Assembly (NCBI GenBank): GCA_010093485.1
Contig: MU001499.1
Location: forward strand, 1,813,397-1,877,396
Origin: Karstenula rhodostoma CBS 690.94
Lineage: Eukaryota; Ascomycota; Dothideomycetes; Pleosporales; Didymosphaeriaceae
Direction: 5' to 3'
Length of the DNA stretch: 64,000 nt
Position numbers and translations under genes: made by a program. Below, in pieces: positions 55,955-64,000 of this stretch (the first letter of the stretch is position 1; every line of letters starts with the position of its first letter). The notes under the pieces were generated by a model. The model worked only from the letters and a program-made list of their open reading frames with translations, was not told where the DNA came from and did not search any database.

Positions 55955-56659
55955 ATGCTTGCGTTTGTATACAGCAGCAACAAACGTCGGATGTCAAGAA
56001 GCGGAGCGCTCCTCCTCTACACTCTACTAGCTGCTATCGGCACGCCTGGCGCTACTGCGCGAATCTTCGACCCACACATACTAGGCAATAAGCGAAGAAT
56101 TGCTGGGGTGGTGTCATCGTCAGCTGGGGTCGCCTTTGTCCCCTTACAAGCGGAAGACAATGCTGAAACTCTACGTTGGATGGTCAGGGCTCTTTGGGTT
56201 TCCGCCTACGGAGTGTTTCTTTTCCTCATCTTCCGGCGCGTGAAGAAGAGAATAAGGAACGATGGGCCTATCTACCTCTTCTGTGCTCTTCTTCTAACCG
56301 CACATTTTGTCTCAGGCTTTGTAAAAACTGCGGAAACCACCAAGGAAGCTGCCAACGGGCTCTTTATGTTCGGCCCCTTAGCCGCGACTACCTGCGCCAA
56401 AATCATGTATATTCCGTTTCTGTACAGGCCTACGGACGCTGCCACTGACTCCGAGCGATCCCTAGCACCCAGACCTGGCCACTCGCATCCAGCTTCATCC
56501 ACCGGTCGTATCGATGACGAAGATCGGGCCGCTACCGGCCTTGGAGAGGTGGCGGGAATAAACAACGACAATACCTTGAGAAACAATGTTGGTCCACACG
56601 ATGGCGAGAACGGCGACATTGCCTTGGTGCAGCGCCTGATGAAAGCCGTGGTGGGTTAA
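55955..56659 (+). CDS. Orphan membrane protein with N-terminal hydrophobic segment
   Basis: A single frame of 234 residues from ATG 55955; a second in-frame ATG at residue 13 (MSRSGALLLYTLLAAIG) would give a cleaner signal peptide. Three more hydrophobic segments follow: MVRALWVSAYGVFLFLIF, GPIYLFCALLLTAHFVSGF and GLFMFGPLAATTCAKIM. A polar tail of about 80 residues has a Ser/Arg/Asp-rich stretch. The basic loop RRVKKRIRND after the second segment predicts that this loop is cytosolic. No family recognised. It is the last gene before the right array. Confidence 0.6.
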   Translation: MLAFVYSSNKRRMSRSGALLLYTLLAAIGTPGATARIFDPHILGNKRRIAGVVSSSAGVAFVPLQAEDNAETLRWMVRALWVSAYGVFLFLIFRRVKKRIRNDGPIYLFCALLLTAHFVSGFVKTAETTKEAANGLFMFGPLAATTCAKIMYIPFLYRPTDAATDSERSLAPRPGHSHPASSTGRIDDEDRAATGLGEVAGINNDNTLRNNVGPHDGENGDIALVQRLMKAVVG

Positions 56660-57240
56660 GTGGTGTAGCCTTCGGCGTGCGCTGTTCCTATGGTTGAGAG
56701 GATATGAGTTTGATTGCGTTTGACATACCTTGATTTGAAAGGAGTGGAGCTATCGGACGGCGAGAGGGTCTCCAAAAAGGTCGTCGTACTCGATACCCTC
56801 ATGGTGGTTCGTGGGGGGGTTTCATGGGGACGGGAAGGTCTCCATGCATTACAGCGGCGTTTTGCTTCTTGCCCATGTATTCGTGATATGTTGCTTACCT
56901 AGGTTATTTCGAATAACGGCTGATGAAAATAAGAATAAACCCAAAACGATGCCAATGAAGGCGGACTAGGTGATCTTGAGATGAGTTTTCTATTGTCTAG
57001 CCTCCAAGCCTTTGAGGTCTAAAAACTACGTATGTATGAATCCCACCAGTGATAAATACAAAAGAATTGTCCTCTCCCATGAGAACTTCTTGAAACTATT
57101 TTGATACCATGCAATCCGCAACAAGCGATCTCACAGTTATTGCATCTTCGGTTCAGGTTACTCAACGTAGAACAGTCCATGGGGCTAGCAGATTCTACCT
57201 TTTAGAAGCATATTGGGTTCGATTTTATTTCAGCGCGAAC
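56660..57240. other. Transition from genes to right array
   Basis: About 0.6 kb with no gene and no clear array copies. A/T content rises after 56900. It probably holds the 3' UTR of the membrane protein. Confidence 0.4.
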
Positions 57241-60200
57241 GGGTTGCTGGATCTTTGGAGAGGCCCCGCGTCATGGAGGCTGATTTTGTTCATTTTGAAA
57301 GCAAAGAGGCACAAGAGCCACATTTCTCGGTGTTGTCGTTGTTTTGCAGATTCAGCGGCAGAGGGACATTGCATCGTAGGACGGCGACTTTTAGTGCCAC
57401 CGAGGCAGGATCTGTGCGTATGGAAGGACGCAGTGGCTGGGAGAGCCTTTATACGCACGGATGTACTGGACACATGGAACGGGCAAGTAAAAAGCTAGAA
57501 ATGCGACAACTGTGCATTTAATACAGTCTTTGAAGAATCTAGCTCCCGCCAGACATCGCCTTGCGAAGCCTGGTACCTTGTTCCAGAGATATACAGTACA
57601 TAGACGCAAAATAAGTGATATTTGGATCCGGGCGCGCCACGGATGGGCTACCCATATCATTGAGAGGATGACAGGTGCGCGAGACATGTCTTGGCGGTAG
57701 GAAAACTTTATCGACGCATTGGCGCAGGCTGCACATGGGTGAGCTGTGGAGGCTTTTAGTACTCCTGATGTGGACTGACAAGAGAAGAAATCCAAGAATC
57801 AGGCGGCATTGATACAGGAAACGCACCGGCCTAGCATCTGACTCGGGGAAAAAGATACCATGACAGGAAAGGATCCTGGAGAAGAACACTGGCGAAAGAG
57901 CGGCTTCTCGCACACATACGATTGTGCGGTGACGTTTTTGGAGAGAAGCAGGCCACATAAGTTGATCAACGTTATTTAGTGGACCTGGGTCCTGTTGCAA
58001 TGTATTCTTTTGGGGACCAGACATACACAAGAGGGAAATGTGCTAGGCGACTTTATTCATAGCGAGCGAAGCCGCAAGACACATGTCTGGGTGATCTTTT
58101 TATTTTTAATATCAAGCGACCAAAGTCGCAAGACACATAGTGCGTGGTCCAATATCTACTCAGCTTAACCCGGAGATGACTCATGATCACGTAGCCCTCT
58201 GTTTTTCTTTGCTCAACTCCGCAGGAGACATACATACTGATTGATGTTCGTTTTCGACGCTCAAGATAGAGTTGGAAGTGGCTTAGAATATGACCCCGAG
58301 GTGAATGCATTTTATACGTCGTTGGTCCAGACATCATCTCGGTAGGCGTTACATTGGACTCGATATAATACAGGAAAAGATTTACTACACTTCTCTGTGC
58401 GATTGATCGGGAAAGCTTCTTGATCACAAACAGAATACACAAGCACAGCCTCCATCAATCATGGCATCTGTGTGTTTGGGTTTGAAGAGACATACGGCGC
58501 GGTGATTTTGGAAGTTTCCAGTAACTCAGAGTATCCACAGTGGTAGAAGACTCTCGAGTGGAATAAACACACAACCCGCATATCGTTCAGATCGTTCAAA
58601 CCCAGAGCCGGACTGTAGAGTATAAGCGAGAAGGAAGACGGGGCAGAGATCACACGTCACTCTCCTGCTTTCACGGGTGGTTAATCTTGGTCATGTGAGG
58701 GACACGGAAGAGCGGCCTCCCCACAAACATGACATAGACAGCGCGAATCTTGGAAGCCATACGGCATAGATGCGTTTCATCCTTCATTTTGGAAACCGCA
58801 CGCCAAATTACCATACCTCGCGCCATTTTTGAGAGCAGCAGAGACGCAGGATCCACATCGGTCTATGTCATCCATTTTTGAGTGTCTCCACATGATTCAA
58901 GCGTGGAGGACGGGAAAGCGTAGAAGTGCGGATAATTCGTACGTGATGCTAGGGTTGGGCATCATTGGCTGGAAATAGACATTGGACCTCATTCATCGCA
59001 GTTTGACAGAAACTTCCTGTCCCATATAGAGATCGGTCCAATGTTTTGATGGAGGTAAGCCACAAAAAACGGCCTCCCACCGCCATGCAGTAGTGCTGGT
59101 ACATACTGAAGAAGCATACGGCGTATTGTTATGTGGGTCCCGAAAATATCGGACAGAAGCACACGATGAATTTTGGATAAGTTGGTCGAGACCACACAGA
59201 CGCGAGAGGTACATACAGCGCAAGCCTTGGTGTTTATCTTCTCTCTGAGACCGTCAAACGTCGGAAGGAAATAGAAGGAGTGCAGGTGGATATGATACAC
59301 CATTTCGGCGGGACATCAATTCGTTGAAGCACGAATTGGAGTTGACATGATGGCTTAAAGCCGCTTCTTCCCATGGTATTGGCGACTTGATATCTCGGTG
59401 AATTTAAAGTCTGAGGGACAACCAACCGCGGCCAGGCTAGATGACAAGTCTGCTTTGAGAAAGCGCACGGCATCGATTCACATGATGACATATCGTGGGC
59501 TCCACCCATGTGACTTCATTCAGACCTTTTGAGAGCGAACAGGCGCGATAGAAACATGCGTTATGCTGTCGGACGTTTTTAATGCCCACAAAGAGGCTAT
59601 AAGTGTACGCAAGAAGAGACAGATGCGATAAGCTTTCGTACTTCGCTTCGACCTAACATGTGTGGGATAATGACCAGCTTGTATCTCACTTGTGATTAGA
59701 TGTAAGGTCCCTTTATCATACAGCGGCGCAGAGCGTTTTGATGACGGCGCACCACATCAACGTGTATGACACTCTGCTGTAGAGGCCGCGCACCATGAGC
59801 AGTGAGATTGACTGGTTTTAGAAAGAGGAGAGGCGCTCGAGGCACATTTGGCACACAGACAACGGCTTTTAACCTCAACGAGAGGGTAGGTGTGCGGAAG
59901 AGGAAACAGATGCGTGTGGATTATATAGTTCACTTCGGCCGAACATAAATCGAACGTCCGGAGACGTAGAGAACACATGCTACTCACCCGCGACCCACTC
60001 TCCATAGTATGCAGGCTCTTCTTTTGATCAATGTTGAAATTTCCAATGGTCTCACACAGCCATGGGCAAAGACGTCAGTGGATTTTGGAAACAGCGGGCG
60101 ACATGGTCTCTTGGGCTACCAGCTTGTAGACTCCACACGCCATATGCCTCTTCCTTTTGTTTTTTAGAGACACCGGAGGGCACAACCCTCCATGGTCAAC

Positions 60201-62090
60201 AATGTCCTCCATTTTAGTGTCCCTGTGGAGGATGAAATGTAGTGTGGAAAGAAAGAATGACAGGTAGCTACGCTAATCTTTATATACAGCATTCATCCCA
60301 TGATAGCTGGAACGCCGGGGTCATGGAACGTCTGCACGACAAACCCTCGCACGGCGATCCCATGTAGAGCTGGCGGATGCTTTTTGATAGATTAGGATGC
60401 GAAAGCGTTAACCCTCATGGTCATGACTCTTTATTTGGCGTAATTTCTGACTAGGCCCCCGCATAATAATGTCGGTGGCGAGGTTTTGAAATTCAGCGCG
60501 CCATTGTGCAGTAATCTCCTTTTCTAGAGCAACCTAGGTCGCCAGGTGCCCATAGATGGAAATTTTGGACACTTTATAGTGGAAGGAGGTGCCCAGGTGC
60601 TGCTTCAAGCTGCCGTACATCCGATCAAATGTGATGTTTCGAGAGCGGTCTGACCTAACAGGGTAGGCATGGAGAGTTTGAGCAGGCACTTCACGAGAAG
60701 ATTGTGATAGGCCTTAGAATAACCAGAGGCGCCAGGTGCACATTCGTATCAGTAGTTGCAGCTTTGGTGTGCGTCTAGCAGATGGGAACACCGAGGCACC
60801 GCCCAACGGAGCCAGGTTTCTGTAGCCATTACGATTCTAGGGGAACACGTGCCATAGCAGGACGAGGTAAAGTTTTTGGATAGTTGAATACTGCCGCGAG
60901 GCACAGAGCGTACATCGTTCTTTTGCACGTTGTTTTGGGTAGTTGTGAAGACTGAAGCACAACCTCACACCGCCATGGAACATGTCGGTCTCGTATCTTA
61001 AAAACGTACCCGACATCCCATTCATCGAATATCGAATCGTCCTTCGAACGAGCAAAGACCATTGGCAGGTGAGTTGGATAATTTTGAGAGCCACCAGAGG
61101 CGCAAGGAGGACATAAATGTTTCTTGTTTCTGTTTTCATGGCCCCCTGGATGAATGCGCAACACAGGACATCCCCACCGCGATCATAACTCCTTAGTATC
61201 AGAATTTTAGGAAAGCACCAGCATTGGAACCTTTTACTTATAGTTTTGGTACAGATACCCTTCCATCGCCAGGTTAGATCCAATTTTCTAGAGCCGCCAA
61301 AGGCGCAAGGCGCCCATACTATGGCCTGTTTATCGTATTTGGTGTCCTGTGGGTATCGAGGAAGAACATCGTGCAGCCATGAAGCATAAGACTGTGAAGT
61401 TCCAGAAGAAAAACGACGCATAAGACTTCAGCCATTGCACTTGAAGCGGACAAACACCACCTGGGCATGTAACTCTTCATCCAAGCATTTTAGAGCGAGC
61501 GCAGACGCAAGACACACATGGCGTTTGGCAGCTCACAATTTCAGTCCCACTCAGCGGGCCGTGGAAGTGTAGAGTCGGAGAGACGCACGTGGGTAAGCTT
61601 TTATGCACGAACCAAACTGGACGTAGTTCGGAGCAGCGCAAGACAGGAGCTCACACAAGTAGTATAATCACGGGACGACACTTTCCCATATGAATGTTTG
61701 TTGATTCTTTTGGCGAGGTTTGTGCATATGACGAAGGCACGGGAATGCCCTTCTCGTGGATTTGTCGCAGGTGTGTTTCTTATGTGTATAGATCACAAAA
61801 GGAAGCATGTGGCAAAAGCGTCGCGATTTTCGTATTTCTCTTTGGATGAGGAGGACACGCCACATGTATTTGCGTAATTCTGGTTTTAGAAGCCTTCCCA
61901 TGAAGAACGACGGGCGAACTTTTGGAGCGGCGCAGAGACGCAAAACGCACATGATGGTGAACATTAATGCTTTTAGCACCCCCGGAGAGATTGGTAGTGT
62001 GGAGAGAAAAGGAGAAGAGGCGGGTGCAGAGCCTTTTTATGGCGTGAATGGGCTCATCAGGGTTCAGACGGGCGATGCGACGTAGTAGTG
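57241..62090 (+). repeat. Degenerate tandem array, about 50 bp period (right array)
   Basis: The same core as in the left array recurs here in the same orientation. Good copies are at 57291-57323, 57341-57369, 57935-57960, 58051-58085, 58111-58140, 58826-58860, 59527-59560, 59817-59847, 61081-61118, 61286-61320, 61489-61522 and 61920-61953. The consensus reads TTTTNGAGAGC, then about five variable bases, AGAGRCGCAAG, then a short variable stretch and CACATG. From T run to CACATG is 26-35 bases. In well-preserved parts adjacent anchors are about 50 bases apart (for example 57321, 57366, then 58080, 58136). No reading frame is maintained. I know no transposon, satellite or RNA family with this core. 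Confidence 0.65.
60171..60187. repeat. Perfect 6-bp inverted repeat in an array core
   Basis: GGAGGG and CCCTCC are separated by CACAA, directly after a TTTTTTAGAGACACC block and before ATGG. It is the clearest stem of the small hairpins that several array cores can form. Confidence 0.7.
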
Positions 62091-62350
62091 AAGACCTCGA
62101 GAGAGCGCCAGTCATGTGATTCCAGATTCTAAGTCAAATCTTTGAGATTATAGTAAAGGGCCCAGCCTGCGTTCAAGTGCTCCTCTGGACCCTTTTGCTG
62201 GACACTGTGTGGTCTCCCGAAGAAAGTCTTCAGCAGCTTTGTTGTCGCTTTCCGCTACACTGCGCTAGATTCCTGTCTCTTCGCTTCGTTTTTGTCTCCG
62301 TGCCCAGTGATACACCCAGTCATCGTTCCAAGCCACAGATCCATCTTATG

Positions 62351-63025
62351 TCAAGCTACACCCGCGTCCCGGGCAATACCCTTGTACTCCTCCATCTTCT
62401 GCGGCCCGCCCATCATCTGGCCCTCCTGCCCAGGCTCCATCCCTAGTGGCCTCTTAAGCGCCGTGCCCTCTTTCAGATACAGGATCAACCTGAACGCCGC
62501 ATTGCCGTTGAGGTAGTATCTGTGCAGGCGCTTGCTCCTCAGAAAACCCAACCGTTCGTATAGCTTCAGCGACGCCTTATTTGTGACCTCCGTTTCCAAC
62601 GCGATCTCATCAGCATCGCGGGCCACCATGGCATCAATCGCCATGCATACGAGTTTGGTGGCGATTCCTTGTCCGCGGTGCGATTCGCGGACGGCAAGCA
62701 TGGCAATGTAGCCGCGGAAGGGGCCGCTGCGGTGGGGCTCGAGCTTGCAGACGACGACGCCGATGAGCTCGCTCGCGCTGTCTAGGGCCTGTCACTATGT
62801 TAGGATATATGTTTTAAGTGAAGACTGGCGGCGAGATACCATGTAGCACAGATCACCCCACTGGTAGAGGAAGTAGCGGTAGACGTAGATGCTGTACGGT
62901 TCCGAGAGGTCCTTGGAGATCAGCTGCCGGATCGCGGGCAGGTACGTCTCCTCCTTCGAGCCATGGTACTGCACGTACTGCAGCGCGTCGCCATCTTGCC
63001 CCTTCGCGTCCGTGTCGTCGCCCAT
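62351..63025 (-). CDS. NAA30: N-alpha-acetyltransferase NatC catalytic subunit
   Basis: Two exons on the minus strand (63025-62840 and 62788-62351) give 207 residues, close to yeast Mak3. The intron (62789-62839, 51 nt) has a CTAAC branch and joins GDLCYM to ALDSASELIGVVVC. The GNAT fold is shown by DLSEPYSIYVYRYFLYQW (substrate N-terminus binding), KLEPHR, RGYIAMLAV and the acetyl-CoA loop RGQGIAT (about residues 100-106), then ALETEVTNKASLKLYERLGF and YYLNGNAAFRLILYL. NatC acetylates protein N-termini starting Met plus a large hydrophobic residue, on the ribosome, together with Naa35 and Naa38. The frame is open upstream to a GTG, but ATG 63025 gives the usual length. It diverges from LRO1. 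Confidence 0.94.
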
Positions 63026-63251
63026 CGGGAGTTGTAGCTGCGTCGTGGTGGGGTCGCAACGGCGTCGGATTAAGCTTCGGCGCCTTCCGAAGCTATGACG
63101 CACCCCAAAACCCCCACCCGGTCGCACGCGGCTTTCACATGCATGCGCTCTAATTTAGCTGCTTCGGCCTGCGCACGCACGCACGTCTTGGGCGATCCTT
63201 TTGGCCCATGGCCGGTCCCGGCACAACCTTCTTTCAACCTCACCGTAGTCC
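63026..63251. promoter_or_regulatory. Short divergent promoter of NAA30 and LRO1
   Basis: Only 226 bp separate the two start codons. The segment is GC-rich with pyrimidine tracts (GCACGCACGCACG at 63173-63185). Both housekeeping genes probably share it. Confidence 0.55.
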
Positions 63252-64000
63252 ATGTCGTTCCTCAGGCGCCGCTTCGGCGGCGAGAAACAGGACGATTCCT
63301 CGACAGATGCCTCCCGCGAGCAGACACCCGATGCCGACCGTGCCGCCAACCTCCGCGTCATCACCGCCGAGAAGCTGCACACGCTGAAGCAGGGCTCGAA
63401 GAGGAAAAATGGGAAGAGGAAGAATTTTTGGATCTTCGCGCTTGGCGGGCTGGCGGGCGTCATGGCGGCCGCCTTTTTCGCGGGCAGCAACGACATGATC
63501 GATCTGAGCAGCTTGGAGGGCGTCTATTTGGATAGCATACTGGACGCGCTGCCGCAGGGATTCCTGAGGGATGCGCAGCAACTACAGGTACGCGGGAACG
63601 GAGCGCAGAACGTGCAGAGGATACGAGTGCTGATTCGTGCGAGTTAGTAGAAGCAACAACGCGATGCTGTAAACTACGACTCCTTCGCCGTGGGCCTACA
63701 CGCCCGCTCGCAGGGCATATCCGCCGTACACCCTGTCATCATGGTCCCGGGCGTCATTTCTACGGGACTCGAATCGTGGGGCACCGAAGAGGAATCGCGG
63801 CAGTATTTCAGGAAGAGACTCTGGGGCTCGTGGTCCATGATGCGGGCGCTCGTTCTCGACAAGGCGAGCTGGAAGAAGCACATAATGTTGGATACAAAGA
63901 CTGGATTGGATCCTCCCGGCGTCAAGCTGCGCGCTGCACAAGGCTTCGACGCCACGGACTTCTTCATCACGGGATACTGGATCTGGAACAAGATCCTTGA
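63252..64000 (+). CDS. LRO1: Phospholipid:diacylglycerol acyltransferase, 5' part (runs off the window)
   Basis: Exon 1 (63252-63587) and the start of exon 2 (63651 onward) encode the first 228 residues. A basic cytosolic N-terminus (GSKRKNGKRKN) precedes one transmembrane helix (about residues 59-79; FWIFALGGLAGVMAAAFFAG), as in Lro1, a type II ER membrane protein. The lumenal part has HPVIMVPGVISTGLESWG, the start of the alpha/beta-hydrolase fold, then RLWGSWSMMRALVLDK, GLDPPGVKLRAAQGF and FFITGYWIWNKIL, all characteristic of PDAT. The catalytic Ser-Asp-His lie beyond the edge. The enzyme makes triacylglycerol by moving an acyl chain from phospholipid to diacylglycerol. The 63-nt intron uses a TAG acceptor at 63648-63650; an AG five bases earlier would shift the frame. 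Confidence 0.95.

Noticed and set aside
57241..62090. Regularly spaced repeats considered as a CRISPR-like array
   Set aside because: Repeats are highly diverged, spacing varies, no cas genes, and the genome is clearly eukaryotic.

Overview
The window looks like nuclear DNA of a filamentous ascomycete (Pezizomycotina, plausibly Dothideomycetes). The evidence is short introns (47-84 nt, a few longer) with CTAAC- or CTGAC-type branch sites, and a set of genes typical of this group: a WOPR transcription factor, a flotillin, a SigF-type NTF2-like protein and a DUF3176-like relic. The subphylum is secure; the class is a guess. No virus, transposon ORF, rRNA, tRNA or CRISPR array was recognised.

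Layout. Bases 1-6143 hold no gene. From about 1.1 kb, and densely from 3.5 to 5.3 kb, they carry a degraded array of about 50 bp period whose core is a T run, an AGAGC-like block, a GCGCAAG-like block and CACATG. A mitochondrial carrier (6.1-7.4 kb) and a stomatin (9.7-11.2 kb) follow. Between 11.5 and 15 kb lies a small gene graveyard: a hydroxyacid-dehydrogenase tail next to a TauD-like piece, and a 2-oxoadipate dioxygenase (DUF1338) front half joined to the back half of a FAD-dependent amine oxidase. One intact class II aldolase-family gene sits among them. Then come a conserved nuclear-looking protein (16.8-17.8 kb), a flotillin (18.2-19.8 kb), a conserved hypothetical (21.2 kb), a PYM homologue diverging from QCR9 (22.5-23.9 kb), the N-degron E3 ligase UBR1 (25.0-31.6 kb), an Mtf2-like mitochondrial protein (32.0-33.6 kb), a Dal5-type permease (34.3-36.0 kb) and a WOPR regulator (37.2-38.5 kb) with about 5 kb of gene-free DNA upstream.

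The stretch from 43 to 56.7 kb is more accessory: a broken DUF3176-like gene, CutC, a GPI-anchored protein, the NTF2-like protein, a large secreted protein, a coiled-coil hypothetical, two orphan membrane proteins and a 55-residue secreted peptide. From 57.2 to 62.1 kb a second array with the same core in the same orientation appears. The window ends with NAA30 (NatC catalytic subunit) diverging from the start of LRO1 (phospholipid:diacylglycerol acyltransferase), which runs off the edge.

Most intact genes are independent housekeeping genes: protein turnover (UBR1), N-terminal acetylation (NAA30), respiration (QCR9, Mtf2-like), membrane scaffolds (stomatin, flotillin) and lipid storage (LRO1). 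The most unusual signal is the pair of flanking, same-oriented, short-period arrays. The decayed catabolic genes around the aldolase are the second.
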